A stretch of DNA of 64,000 bases, taken from Diadophis punctatus similis (Eukaryota; Chordata; Lepidosauria; Squamata; Dipsadidae). The stretch lies in NCBI GenBank assembly GCA_023053685.1, contig JALIGW010000002.1, positions 168,198,430-168,262,429 on the forward strand. Reading direction: 5' to 3'. Shown here piece after piece: positions 1 to 12,285 of the stretch. Every line of letters starts with the position of its first letter. Within the stretch, counting starts at the first letter, position 1. The notes beneath the pieces are model-generated. The model had not been told where the DNA came from, did no database searches, and saw only the letters and a program-made list of their open reading frames with translations. The position numbers were made by a program, and so were the translations under genes.

Positions 1-372
1 CAAAGACAATGGTACTTGGGCTAATAAATGCTCAAGATTTAGATTGATATATAGATTTCCATGAGCAAGTCTAAGAAGTGTCCCATGTCCTTATTTATCT
101 GCAAGTAAATAAAATAATTTCATGACATTGTCTTCTTGAAATCTGGACTTTGGAAAATATGGGCATTTTCTAGGAATTGATTTATCAGTTGCTTACCATA
201 GAATCACAGACATGATAGTGATTGTTCGTATATTTTGGGTTCTCACTAGATCCAAAATGCTGCAGGACTGCTGAACTTGGGAATTCAAATCTTGCAGCTA
301 TATAAAATAATACATGCATATGAGAATCAAATGACACCTCTTGGCTTATAAGCAGATAACCTGCAAACATTA

Positions 373-1353
373 CCGTATTTTTCGGAGTATAAGACGCACC
401 GGAGTATAAGACGCACCTTAGTTTTGGGGGAGGAAAACAAGGAAAAAAGGCCTCTGCCTCCCAACAATTTGCCAAACAGCAAACAGTACAGATGATATAC
501 ACTGTTTGCTGTGTATTTCTGTGCATGTGTGCCTGACCCATAGAAATGGCAAAGAATTGGAGAAATGTACATTTATGGCAGTATATTAATCCCAGAAAGT
601 TTTCTTAAATGTAATCACACTAACTCCTCCCAATTATTTAAATAGATCTACTCCAAACATGACTAAGTCAGGGTTTCTCAGCTGCCTTCTTTTAATACTA
701 ATACTTAATACTAATACAGGACATTTCAGATTATACTTTTACATATCTTTAAAATTGATGTGGCTTTCTGGAAGTATTCTCTGCTATTTAAAAGAAGATA
801 CAATAGCACTGGGCCTCTTCAGAGCAAGCATTTATTTTAAAAAGCTTCTTCATTTTGTTAAGTTGTCTCGAACAATAATAAAGCAGTCTTTAAAAAATAA
901 GTCTAATAATTTAAACACTCTACAAACATTTAACAAAATAACATATTAACAGAATCTGCCTCTACCTAGGATAGAACTCACAACCTCCTGATTGTCAGGC
1001 AAGAGCTCTAGCTCTGAGCCATAGCAGCTATAGCTTGCCTCCTTTTGATTTCAGCAGCCTAATATTGCCAGCAGTTTATCTCCCAGCAATTTGTCACATT
1101 ACAGCCACCGTAGTTAGTTTCATTTTACCACGTGGCTTGCAAGCCTGTCAGCTGTAGATCGGGAGGCAGTTTATCTCTTCTTGTGCTCTTCTTGTGCTTT
1201 GCCCTGTTTGCTGCAAAGAGGTAAATTGCTGGCAGGCAGAGGCCAAAGGGTGGGGGTGGCTGGGTGGGGCTGCATTTGGTGTATAAGACGCACCCAGGTT
1301 TTCACCCTCTTTTTGAGGGTAAAAAGGTGCATCTTATACTCCGAAAAATACGG
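373..1353 (+). mobile_element. TA-flanked DNA transposon, family TA-1, copy 1
   Basis: The ends are inverted repeats (CCGTATTTTTCGGAGTATAA at the left, its near complement at the right, continuing AGACGCACC) and TA dinucleotides flank it (371-372, 1354-1355), as for Tc1/mariner-type insertion. No transposase frame remains. It is about 70-80% alike by eye to 16282-17266. Copy 1 holds a tRNA-like SINE fragment at about 950-1045 that copy 2 lacks. Confidence 0.75.
950..1045 (-). repeat. tRNA-like SINE fragment inside TA-1 element
   Basis: Read on the minus strand, GGCTCAGAGCTAGAGCTCTT and GTGAGTTCTATCC resemble A-box and B-box arms of a tRNA-derived SINE. The segment is missing from the sister element near 16950, which marks it as a later insertion. 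Confidence 0.45.
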
Positions 1354-1612
1354 TACTTATTTGAAAAATACAGTATGTTAAGTAAACTGCTGAAAAATTA
1401 CAACAAATGGCATCGAATAATTTTCACATAAGTACCACCTATTTTAGAATCATGTCCCAGTATCATGTTATTAGAATCAATAACCAGCAATTTAATGAAA
1501 AGGGTCTGGAAGGCTTTGGACTTATAGGACAGAGTATTTTAATTTATGTTATTTTTGTCCAAGCACAGAAGCGTAGCAATAAATTATTCACAGATTCAAT
1601 ACACATGGTTAC

Positions 1613-1739
1613 CTCAGCAAGATCAAATATTACTTCCGGGGCTACAACATGGTTCCTTTCTGCAGCTTTACGAATGATATCCTCTGCTTCTTGAATCCTT
1701 CCTTGAGAAAGTAGCCAGCGAGGAGATTCCGGAATGTAC
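1613..1739 (-). CDS. SLC22A5: SLC22A5-like exon 5
   Basis: The 127-nt exon encodes [20 protein letters not shown] followed by IIRKAAERNHVVAPEVIFDLAE, the large intracellular loop between TM6 and TM7. PESPRWL is the SLC22 signature. The acceptor is ATTTTACAG and the donor GTAACC; it exits in phase 0. This is the last exon of this gene inside the window; nothing resembling exon 6 (about 98-101 nt, ending MSLLLW) is visible at 1-1612. Confidence 0.96.
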
Positions 1740-2722
1740 CTGTAAAATATTTTAGTGCAACATCAATAGAATAACTTGAATTGCAAACCTGATATGATAT
1801 ACATATCACCAAATACTATTTCAGGAAATAAAAGATGTCCATTAAGGAAGTCTTTAGTCAGCTATGAATGCTTGGGTTAAAAATGTATATGCCCTCACAT
1901 CAGAACTCCATCTTCAGACTGGTCTGCTGCTGAGGGAGGCTGAAGCTGGATCAAGGTGACCTGGAAGGAAGCTAGTATTTTTCATCAGACAACTGCATTG
2001 TCCTCTTCTGAGTGAATGTTTTGTGTCACATAGAAGAGGACCCTGAGAGAGTTGCACAGCTCCAACTGGTTCACTGAAAGATTGCCTCTTCTATCCAGCT
2101 ACAGGGCTCTGTGCCACTGAAACTATTTCAGTTTTGACTGCCAGAGAAAACTGGTTAACTGGGCATCCAGGAAGTTTTCCCTCAATGTCAATGGTCCCTT
2201 TTCTGGTCCAAAAATTACTGAAAGGTCTGGCTGTCCTTAGTAGAAAATCGGGAAGAGAAGGATAACCAGGATGCCTCTTCTACTGAATTTTCTTTTTTCC
2301 TGTAAAACGTAAGTTGATTGTTTTGCTGAGATGCTATTTAGGCTTGAAAAATGCAGAGATGCTGTAACTTGGAGGTTTTCCCTTCTCCCAACAAAGGTAT
2401 AAGATCATTTGTTATTTTATACTGTCTGAAAATGTGATTTTTCTAGTTTACATCAGACTATAATTCAGAAAGCTTTCAAAGCATGAAAATGACCCACCAT
2501 ACAGAGTGGACAAGAACAGCAACAAAAGTAAAGAAACAGGAGTGCAAGTAACACAGCATTACTTGCTCCTAATTTTAAAGGTGATGTGATGGAAATGTGA
2601 CATTTGTGAGTTTAGAAAAAAAATGAGTTCTCTGTGGAAAGGCCAATATAATAATAGAAACTCTGATCAGGCCTGTTGGGATGCTCCTCCAATACCTTGG
2701 CTCTGATTGATAGAATTAGCTG
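1740..2722. other. Intron 4 of SLC22A5-like gene, left part, no feature seen
   Basis: AT-rich intronic sequence between exon 5 and the L1. I recognise no repeat, exon or regulatory site in it. Confidence 0.5.
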
Positions 2723-2737
2723 CATCCAAGCATTTGA
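2723..2737. repeat. L1 target-site duplication, left copy
   Basis: The 15 bp CATCCAAGCATTTGA directly abut the 3' end of the L1 and are identical to 8966-8980. Confidence 0.95.
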
Positions 2738-3118
2738 TTTAAAAAAATAATCTTTATTCGGTTTTTAAACTTTAAAAAAAACATACATAATAACACACAA
2801 CATCAAAGAGAAAAAAGAAAAAAGAAAACATTAAGAAAAGGGGGAAAAAGGAAAAAAGAAAAAAAAATACAAACACTAATACACAAAAAACGGCATTTCA
2901 TTTTAACAGCTATACCTTTGTGTAACTAAATCCAGTTTTGCAATCTTACTACATTGGTTGCTTTTAACTTTTATCCCTTTTACTATTTAGTTCAAACTTA
3001 TCTAAAACGTATTTATACATATTTACATTATTTTTCATATTTATATCCTCGAATTATGTGCATCGATAATAATCATTTTTATTGTTATGAAGGAGATGGT
3101 AAGGAAAGATTTTTCAGA

Positions 3119-6100
3119 TCAAGTCTTCTTCTGTGTCCATAATTTTAAATTTTTATTTGATTGTAACCAGGAATACCATTTTGCCCATATTTCATAGAAA
3201 TCAGAGTTGTCTTTTTGATGAATGTCCATCGTTAACTTGCTCATTTCTGAGCATTCTAAAATTTTCCTAATTATCATATTTGAGGAGGGAATAATATCAG
3301 ATTTCCAATTTTGGGCATATAATAGTCTAGCTGCGGTTGTTATTTGCAAAATTAAATATCTTTCTTCTTTAGTAAATTTGCTCCGGAAGATCCCCAGTAA
3401 GAACATTTCTGGTTTTAATTCCATTTTCACATTTAAAATCTGTTCCAACCAAGATCTAATCTTTTTCCAAAATACTTGAACCTTGGGGCACGACCACCAC
3501 ATGTGGTAGTAGCTCCCTGTTTCCTTTTTACACTTCCAACATTTAGGTGATAGCAATGGAAACATCTTTGCCAAGCGATATGGGGAAAGGTGCCAACGGT
3601 ATACCATTTTATAGATATTCTCTTTATAGGATGCAGCTAGTGTCAATTTATAATTGATTTTCCAAATAACCTTCCATTCATTCAAATTTATTTCGTATCC
3701 CAAATTTTGAGCCCAAGTGATCATATAGCCTTTAACTTCATTCTCTTTTAATTTAGTTTTCAACTGCAGATTATAAAATTTGGAGATCGTTTTTTCATCT
3801 GGCCCCATAAATATTTTGTCTAATTCATTACTGTTTTGGAAGCCGAACTGGGAGAGATCTTTCTTATATCGGGTTTGAATCTGAAGATAGTGCCACCATT
3901 CTAAATCTATGCCCTTTGTACTAAGTTCTTGTCTTGACCTAAGGTTGTTTTGTTCATCTAAAAGCTGTTGATAGGTAATAATTTTGTTCTTGTTTATAAA
4001 ATTTGGATGTATAATGGCTTCAGATGTTGATAGCCATTTAGGAATTTTTTTATAGTAATCATTTTTTATATTAAGCCAGGTTTCTAGTAAGGGACCTCGT
4101 ATATAATGTCTCTGAAAATATGCATGTGCCTTATGTTTCCCTCCCCACAGGAATGCATGCCAGCCTACTTGAAGATTAAAACCTTCCAGAGTTAAGAGCC
4201 TTCTGTTTCGTAATAAAACCCATTCCTTAATCTAGCTCAATGCAGCCGCATTGTAATAACTTTCCCAGTCCGGGAGTCCAAAGCCACCATTAATCCTACG
4301 GTCGTGTAACGTCTGGAGTTTAATTCTGGCCTTTTTCTTTGACCAAATGAATTTGCGGACGATGTTATTTAATTCCGTGAAAAAGTTCTTTTTAAGTTTT
4401 ATCGGTGCAATTTGGAATAGAAATAATAACTTGGGTAAAACGTTCATTTTGATAACGGCAATTTTACCTAATAACGATAGTTGCAATTTAGCCCAATTCT
4501 GCAACTCTTTTTGTATTTTTTGATTTAATTTTGTATAGTTGTCTTCTTTGATGGTGCTACATTTGGCAGTGAGCCATAACCCTAAATATTTAACTTTTTA
4601 AACTATTTTAATTCCCAGTATTGTTTCTAAAGTCCTATTTTGTTTTTCAGTTAAGTTTTTAGTTATTATTTTTGTTTTTTCTTTATTGATTTTTAATCCT
4701 GCCACCTTACCAAACTTTTCTATTTCTTCAATTAGTATTGGGCCCGATTTTATGGGATCTTCCAGGATATAAGTCATATTGTCTGCAAAGGCCTGCACCT
4801 TATAGTCCTCTTTTTTAATTTTTAAACCTTTTATATTGTGATTTTGTCTTACACACCTCAAAAGAATTTCTAAAGCCAGAATAAATAGTAGTGGAGATAA
4901 GGGGCACCCTTGGCGAACTCCTTTCTGAATGTTTACTTTGTCCGTCAGATTATTATTCACAAGTACTTTGGCTGATTGTTCTTTGTAAATTGCTTTAATC
5001 AGATTTAAAAATTTAACGCCAAAATTCATCATCTCAAGCTGGGTTATGAAAAACCGCCAATCAAGGTTATCGAAAGCTTTCTGGGCGTCAATAAAGATTA
5101 ATGCCAGCTGTTTTTCTATATGTATATCGTAATACTCAAGAACATCCAGTATAATTCTTGTATTATGGCTAATTTGTCTATTTGGCAAAAATCCATTCTG
5201 GTCAGAGTGTATTAGTTTATTTAGTATTGGTTTGAGTCTTTCTGCCATAATAGAGGCTAATATCTTATAATCTGTATTTAATAATGAAATGGGTCTGTAG
5301 TTTTGGATTTGTAATTTATTTGCTTCTTCTTTCGGGATTAACGTTATGTACGCCTCTTTCCAAGACTCGGGAATTTTAGCTTCTTCCATAGCCCCATTAT
5401 AAACCTCTAACATTAATTTTTCTAATTGTTGTTGAAATTTTTTATAAAATTCTGAAGGTATACCATCTGGGCCTGGCGTTTTATTGTTTTTTTGTTTGGC
5501 AATAGCCTTTCTAATTTTTGCAGTTGTTATGTTTTTGTTTAGAACCGTCCTATCCTCTTCAGATAGGACTGGCAATTCTAGTTTCTTCATATATTCCTTA
5601 ATTTCTTCTAGACTAATATTTTCTTTTTTGTATAGTTCAGTATAAAAATTTCGCACTATATTTTTCTCTTCCTCTGATTTAAGGTAAAACACCCCGTTCT
5701 CATCTCTCAATTGGTCAATTTGTCTGTCCATCTTTTCTTTCTTCAATTTATGGGCTAACCATCTCCCCGGTTTATTGGCAAATTCAAAGTAATTTTGTTT
5801 TGACATTTTAATTTTCTGCACCAAATCTTCCTGCGAGATCAGATTTATATTATGTTTGATTGCGTTCACTTTTTCCAAAGTTTCGTCATCTTGTGGTGTA
5901 ATTGCTAGTTTGTTTTCTAAGTCTTTAAGTTTAAGGTTTAATAAGTTTAAATTGTTCCTTCTTTCTTTATTTCTATTGGCAACATAGGCTATCGTCAATC
6001 CCCTAATATATGCTTTGGTTGTATCCCATAAATTCATTAATGAGGTTTGTTCTTTCGTATTAATTTCAAAAAAGAATTCTAATTCTTTTTCTATTTTTTG

Positions 6101-6952
6101 TCTATAATTTTTCTCCTGGACAACTCTTTGATTAAGAGACCATCTTTTTTTCTTTCCCTGGTTTAATCCTTTCCATTTTATTTTTAATGGGTTGTGATCT
6201 CCCCAAGCGTTGGGAAGAATATCTATTTCCATTATTTCATCTAACAATTTGGGGGTCATCCATGCCATGTCTATTCGTGACCATGACTTATGAGGATACG
6301 AAAAAAAAGTAAACTGTTTGTTTTCAGGATTTAAGTACTGCCAGCCATCGGTCAGTATAAATTCTTTTCTCATTTCCTCAAAAGAATCAGGTAGCTTCCT
6401 TCTTTTTTCCCTCCTATTATTACTTTTACAATCTTTCTTTCGGTCTGCTACCGCATTAAAATCGCCAATTAAACAAAGATGTTCCCATTGAATTTCCAAG
6501 AGTTGTTTATGAATTTTGGAAAAAAAAGGTTTCTGCTTTGTGTTTGGGGCATAAATCATTACCAACAATATTTTCTTATATCCCAACTTTATTTCCACCA
6601 TTAAAAGTCGCCCTTCATCATCACAATATATTATTTCTGGGTTTAACCATTTCTTTATGTATACAATCACACCTCTCTTTCTTTCTTTAGCCAAAGCCAC
6701 AAATAGTTTGCCCAAAGAGGGTTTTTCTAAAATATTAAGTTGGACATTTTTTACATGAACTTCCTGGAGACAACATATATCTAAATTCAATTTCTCTAAT
6801 CTCGATAGAATTTTCTTTCTTTTATTTGGAGCATTTAATCCATTTATATTCATAGAAATGAGACTTATTTCTCTTTCTTTTGATCCTTCATTTCGTTGGT
6901 TCCCTCTGTCCTCTTTTCCTATACTCTGATTGAGCCCTTGTTCTTGCGCCAT
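3119..6952 (-). pseudogene. L1 ORF2 (endonuclease and reverse transcriptase) with two nonsense codons and FADN
   Basis: One frame of 1278 codons covers the whole protein, close to the usual L1 ORF2 length. The N-terminal AP-endonuclease shows SMNINGLN, CCLQEVHV, LIGDFNAV, SRIDMAW and WGDHNPL. The RT shows KTPGPDGIPSEFY, NYRPISLLNTDYKI, DAQKAFDNLDW and GVRQGCPLSPLLF. The catalytic FADD box reads FADN: the second Asp codon (4778-4780) is AAT. A C-terminal zinc-knuckle-like CWKC...H...C lies near 3520-3575. Stops are TAA at 4598-4600 and TAG at 4232-4234; no frameshift is seen. The copy cannot make active RT. Confidence 0.92.
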
Positions 6953-7955
6953 CTCTTTCTTGATATACTATCCTTTTCGCCTCCTTTCTTTGCTGTACCA
7001 TCTCATTTACAATTGCATCCTGCTCCTCTCGATCTATTCTTTCTCTCTCCTCTGCAAGTCCCTGCTCTTCTTCTTCCTCAATGTATTCTTTGTAAAAGTC
7101 TCTAGCTTCTTCTACTGAGAGAATCTTAAACTTTTTATCTCCCATAGATATCAATATCCCCTCAGGAATCAGCCATCTGTATAATATATTTTGTTTTATC
7201 AATTGTGTAGTTTAAAAACTGTACCCCTTCCTTTTCTCTCTAATTCTTCTGGGGACTTGTCTCAGTACTATAATTTCTTTCTCTTTAAATATAGGCATCC
7301 TTTCTCTTGCATTGTTATAAATTTCATTTCTAATGTTTTTTTTAATAAATCGAACATGGACCTCTCTAGGTAGCTTATGCCTACGAGAATAATTTGTCTG
7401 CAGTCTAAAGACCTCATCCATTTCACCCAGAATCTCTTGTTGAGTTCTATTTCTTAATCCTGCAATAATCTCAGCCATTTTTTCAAAAAGGCATTCGTCT
7501 TGTTCTTCTGGCACATTCTGGAATCTCAAGTAAAAAGAAGCCTTATCATTTTCCAAATGTGCTATGGCCTCTTCGAGGTCTCTGTTAATTGTTTCCAGTC
7601 TCCTCTCAGTTCCCATTACTCTTTGACCTATTTGTTCAGTTCTGTCTTCTACTGCTTTCATTCTTTTTTCATTATTTATTAGTACTTGTTGTATTGTTCC
7701 CATTTTCTCATCAAGATTACCCATTCTCTCCTCCATTTTTCTAATGTCTCCTCTCATTTCACCCATATCCTCCCTCATACTCTCCCAATGCTTGTCCATA
7801 GAGTCTTGCATTCTTAACATCATTTCTTGTATCCCTGATAGGGTAACCTGTGAGTTCTCTGGGGGATTATCCATTTGCCGCTGGCCTGCCGGGGATGGGG
7901 TGGAAATATTTGGTTTTTTCCCTGTTTTAGACATTGTATTGGGTATGCTTGTCAT
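6888..7955 (-). pseudogene. L1 ORF1 with one nonsense codon
   Basis: The frame of 356 codons starts MTSIPNTMSKTGKK. Residues about 45-145 form a long heptad-rich coiled coil (repeated MREDMGEMRG-type blocks), the trimerisation region of L1 ORF1 proteins. YLRFQNVPEE begins the RNA-recognition domain and LPREVHVRFI the C-terminal domain. A TAA at 7212-7214 interrupts it, after which the same frame continues with KFKILSVEEARDFYKEY and an acidic-basic tail. ORF1 protein is the RNA-binding chaperone of the L1 particle; this copy would make only a truncated protein. Confidence 0.9.
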
Positions 7956-8965
7956 TATTAGGGTCCCCAGTCAAAAATTTTAAAATTTCTATTGCCAAGT
8001 GTTATTACAAATCTACACAGAAGTTGTTTTTCAATATTTCCCAATCAGCAAGAGGGATTTGATAATCACAAGATATCCCAGGTACTTTATCTCTTTACTA
8101 TTTGGTAGTCAATACTCAAGATATTTCCAAGTTATTAGTTTCACTAAATCTCTAAAACACCTGATTAAGATTTGGTATTTAACTATCTAGGCACTTGAAT
8201 GTTATATGAATCCTGCAGGTAATATTAAGAGTACATTTTTTACCTTCCCACAAATGCAAGAAAGGATGACAGTTATTACATATCACCGGGAATGCTCCTT
8301 TTCAAATCAGTTCAGTCCAATTTCAGTTCGAAGCAGTTAATCAGAAGGAGGGTTATCTCTGTATGTTCTCAAAGAGGGAAGGGAAAGCACAAGGTAGTCC
8401 TCTGATATTCACTTCCAAACCCAGTTCTTCAGGCGAAACACAAGTCCAATTTCCACACTCCTTCGATCAATATTTTAGAAAAACAATTCATCCAGCCAGG
8501 TTTGCTTCTTAATCCAATGCAGTTTTATAAAGTTCTTCGATGCAAAACAGGTGTTCCTTCATACACGATCTCTTTAGTTGCTTTCTTTTTTTTTTTTTTA
8601 ATGTCTCTTCCGGTTGCTTCCAAATGTTCCATTACAAACTTCCACCAACTTTCTCACTTCCTTAACCAATCTTCACTTTTGTAGTCCCTTCAAGCTTACT
8701 CTTTTCTCCACTCTCTCATTTACTCTCTTTACAGAACGGTCTTTCCGATCCACTCAGATGTTTTTCTTCCTTTTCATTCAATTGTAACATCCTGGATCTC
8801 CGTTCCTGTCATTTCCGCTCTCCATTGATATTCGCTGCCACCAACCTCTTAGAGCAAAGCTTATCGTTCTCAATCCTTCAAAAAAACCCACTAAAAGGGA
8901 AGCTCTTTCTTATTCCATCTACACGTTGTTAAAAGTCCGTGTTCAATCCACATTCTTTCTACTCT

Positions 8966-8980
8966 CATCCAAGCATTTGA
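8966..8980. repeat. L1 target-site duplication, right copy
   Basis: Identical 15-bp copy abutting the 5' end of the L1; it defines the element boundary. Confidence 0.95.
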
Positions 8981-9521
8981 GATGGAGTGGCTAAATGTGT
9001 TTAAACTTGTTCTAGAAATAAAATAACTATGGACTAACAGATATCTCAAAATTTGGGCACAGCGAGCAGGATTCTAAAGTATTTGATGTACCTTGGTGTA
9101 TCTTCTCCAATTTTTAAGAGTACAGTGGCACCATCTTGTGGTGTAATATTATATATGCTTTTAACAAATTATCCGTACAGTTGTTCAATGGCAGAACTGT
9201 TACATAGTAGGTTTTTCTTTCTTCTTTTTTTTAACCGTTTTTTGGAATTAACTTTGAACTCAGAAAAATGATTTGATTGAAGATCATGCTGAATAAACAT
9301 TATTACAATGTATCTGCCTACATCAGACTACTGCCAAATAATAAACAAACCAAGATATAAAATCATAGAACTGCAAGAGATCTCAAAAGGTCATCCAAAT
9401 CTGTATTCACAGAACATGCTTAATTAATTAGTTACAACCTACAATGCATTTACAGCATAGCTTAGGTTTTTTTAGAAAGTTTGGGAAAATGGATCCATTT
9501 GGTTAGTTTCCAATTCATTAT

Positions 9522-10060
9522 ATAGGTAGTCCTCAATATACAACCGGGGGGGGGGGGGTTCTAACTTACCTCACTGCTGGTTTGCTTCCTCCTGTGCCGC
9601 GTGGGCGCGCCTTGCGTGCGCGCATGAGCAGTGGCAAAAAATCCAAAAAAATAAAAAAAAGCTGAAAACAAGATGGCGACGCATGCGGAAACTCGGCTTC
9701 TGTGCATGCGCAGAAGAAAAAAACCCCAGAAAAAAATCCCCCAAAAAACTCAAACAAAAGATGGCGGCCTCTACGGACTGGCAACGACCGATCCGGTTCC
9801 GTGACATCATTGTGACATCACCAGTGGGCTGCTATCGGTTCGGGTGAACCGGTCCAAACCGGGAGGAACCCACCCCTGCATACAACCACAAATGGACCTT
9901 GAATTTTGGCTGTTAAGTTGTTGTGGTTGTTAATTGAGAGGCCCACATGACTGCTTTGCTCAATTACTCCAATCCTCTCTTTCTCAGTTGTGGTCATTAA
10001 GTAATCACATGGGTCGTTGAGCGGATGGAGTGAAAGAACTGTCAATTGAAAGAGGGTCGC
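9522..10060 (+). mobile_element. TA-2 family element fragment, split by a hAT insertion
   Basis: AGGTAGTCCTCAATATACAACC at the left and its continuation ACAAATGGACCTTGAATTTT at 9888 onwards match the start of the CAGGTAGTCCTCGACTTA family seen at 11706, 31961 and 54130. A 334-bp hAT element separates the two parts. The right end is lost. Confidence 0.65.
9546..9879. mobile_element. hAT-type non-autonomous element (family B), nested
   Basis: It is bounded by an exact 8-bp duplication ATACAACC (9538-9545 and 9880-9887). The right end reads GGAGGAACCCACCCCTG, the family B terminus also seen at 12696. The left terminus is degraded to a G run. The interior is GC-rich, with GCATGCGC-type arms in inverted order. 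Confidence 0.8.
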
Positions 10061-10787
10061 ATGAGGTAGCCATGAGCGGAAGGGAACGTCTGTGGTGGGC
10101 CGGAGAAATGAAGCTCAGATCCCAAAGATCTGAGCTTCCTTTCTCCAGCCCACCACAGGTCTTCCCCTTCACGTGCTAGCCTTCCTACCCTTCAGAGACA
10201 TTGCATTCGCTAACTTTCTAGCCAGAAACATTGTAAGAGATGGCACTCTTATTGGGATTATTCTGAAAGTTAGAACAATCCTCTTTTTATCCTTCAGAAA
10301 TATTGTGTTTGCTAGCTGTCTGTCTGCATCTCATATCTTAGAGTTTGACACACCTGTCAGCAGCAGCACAAAAAGGCAAAAGTAAGTGGATCTGGGTCTG
10401 GTGGGGCAGGGAGAGGGACTGCCCCACCAGATGTGATGGAGCGAGGCCTCCTGTGTCACAGCAGCTTTATGAGTGCTAGTGAGACGGGTGGGTGGCTGAG
10501 ATAGGAGGGAAGAGACATGTGGGTAGGGGGGGTTGCAGCGTCCCCACAGTTGTGTTTGAATTTCAAAATAGATCCTATGATTTTTTTATGTCACCAACCA
10601 GTATAATGTAGAAATATATTAATACAAAGATTATTATTGGATACAAAAATTAAATTAGCTGACCAAATTATGGAGGCTGAAGCCAAAAACCCCGATTCAC
10701 TGGCCATTATTTTGGGAGATTTAAACAAGGCAAACTTAAGGAAAGAGCTACCAAAATACTTTCAACATGTCAATTGTCCCACTAGAG

Positions 10788-10858
10788 CAGAGGTCTTCAA
10801 ACTTGGCAACTTTAAGACTTGTGGACTTCAACTCCCAGAATTCTCCAGCCAGCATAGA
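10788..10858 (+). mobile_element. Half of a palindromic hAT MITE (family C) running into a microsatellite
   Basis: CAGAGGTCTTCAAACTTGGC and GGACTTCAACTCCCAGAATT match the left arm of the palindromes at 16734, 52797 and 62995. The right arm is absent and a purine microsatellite follows at once. Confidence 0.7.
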
Positions 10859-10859
10859 A

Positions 10860-11140
<281 letters not shown>

Positions 11141-11250
11141 GTACGAGGGGTAGTCTTATACAGTGAGTATATTCCAAACTCTATATTTTAACTAGAAAAG
11201 TTGGGGGTCGTCTTATACGCCCAGTCATCTTATACGCCGGAACATACGGT
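11141..11250. mobile_element. TA-1 family end fragment
   Basis: GTCGTCTTATACGCC and ATCTTATACGCCGGAACATA followed by CGG and TA match the right terminus of the TA-1 family. The left part is missing, apparently replaced by the microsatellite. Confidence 0.5.
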
Positions 11251-11407
11251 AATCACTTAGCACTACCTATTTCTTATTAATAAATCAAAAACTAATCAAG
11301 ATTAACTGGTACCATTCTACCTTAATTATGTCGATTATCACAATTAACACAAAGGGTATTAGTGTCTATAAATTTGGGAAGGGGACTTCAAAATAGTAAA
11401 CACTCAC

Positions 11408-11579
11408 CACCACAATGGAAAATACAATAGCCCAGGAATAGTAAGAGCCATTAACAGCAATCGCCAGTCTCGAATGAAGTAAGCACCCAGTGGCAGCATC
11501 ATATAGCCAATTGCATAAAATATGCAGACACCTAAAGTGCCATATATAATGCGGATGGATTTGCCAAGAATTTCTGCAC
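11408..11579 (-). CDS. SLC22A5: SLC22A5-like exon 4
   Basis: The 172-nt exon encodes [19 protein letters not shown], then [22 protein letters not shown] and a membrane segment ending PLWW. GxxILGKS is the Walker-like motif of OCTNs. The acceptor is TTGAACAG and the donor GTGAGT; entry phase 1, exit phase 2. Differences from both human paralogues cluster here: Thr219 is Ala, Phe230-Ser231 is Tyr-Gly, and Phe249 is Gly. A longer open frame across this exon (11366-11674) is in a different frame and is not the real reading. Confidence 0.95.
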
Positions 11580-11705
11580 CTGTTCAAACAAGGAGAATGA
11601 ATTAACATGTTTACTGTAATACACAAACCAATTATTTTATATACTATACGGGGGAAAAACTGATAAAAATACACTGAATTGTTGCTTCTTCTGTGATTTT
11701 ATATA

Positions 11706-12100
11706 CAGGTTGTCTTCAACTTACAACCACAATTGAGCCCAATATGTTGCTAAGTGAGAAATTTGTTAAGTGAATTTTGGCCCATTTTGCGACTTTTCTT
11801 GCCCCATTTGTATAAGTGAATCATTGCAGTTCTTAAATGAGTAAGATAGTTGTTAAGTGAATCTGGTTTTCCCATTGACTTTGCTTGTCAGAAGGTCGCA
11901 AAAGGGGATCACATGAGTCTGGGACACTGCAACTGTCATAAATGTGAGTCACTTGTCAAGCATCCAAATGTAAATCATGTGGCCATGGGGGATGTTGCAA
12001 CTGTCATAAGTGTGAAAAAATAGTCATAAGTCACTTTTTTCAGTGCTGTTGTAACTTTGAACGGTCATTAAATGAACTGTTGTAAGTCGAGGACTACCTG
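11706..12100 (+). mobile_element. TA-2 family MITE, complete copy in SLC22A5-like intron 3
   Basis: Termini CAGGTTGTCTTCAACTTACA and TGTAAGTCGAGGACTACCTG are inverted repeats; TA flanks both ends (11704-11705, 12101-12102). The interior (TTGAGCCCAA, GTTAAGTGAATC, CACATGAGTCTGGGACACTG) recurs in the copies at 31961 and 54130. No coding capacity. Mariner/Tigger-like by TSD. Confidence 0.8.
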
Positions 12101-12285
12101 TATGTCAACCGTTCTTACTTGAAGGAATGCAGAATCAGATCTGAACTGGTACTTTGGAGCCAGCCTGAACACTCTTGCTCTACCTGTCAGCCGCTCTTTC
12201 AAGGCACAACTTTTTGGTAGTTTGTATTATAGGTGCACAGAAAACTATGTATTTTGTGTTCAGAAGATGGCCGCAGGGTGTGAGC

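Larger units (their letters stand above)
2738..8965 (-). mobile_element. Full-length L1 (LINE-1) retrotransposon in SLC22A5-like intron 4
   Basis: The 6.2-kb element lies in the same orientation as the gene. It has a 5' UTR of about 1 kb (7956-8965), ORF1 (6888-7955), ORF2 (3119-6952, overlapping ORF1 by 65 nt) and a 3' UTR of about 380 bp (2738-3118) with AATAAA close to the end and only a very short A tail. A perfect 15-bp direct repeat CATCCAAGCATTTGA flanks it (2723-2737 and 8966-8980). Perfect duplications and one open frame per ORF apart from point nonsense codons indicate recent, full-length target-primed insertion. Confidence 0.96.

Noticed and set aside
11366..11674. Minus-strand 102-codon open frame
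   Set aside because: Overlaps exon 4 of the SLC22A5-like gene in the wrong frame; the true exon is bounded by splice sites and has no start of its own.
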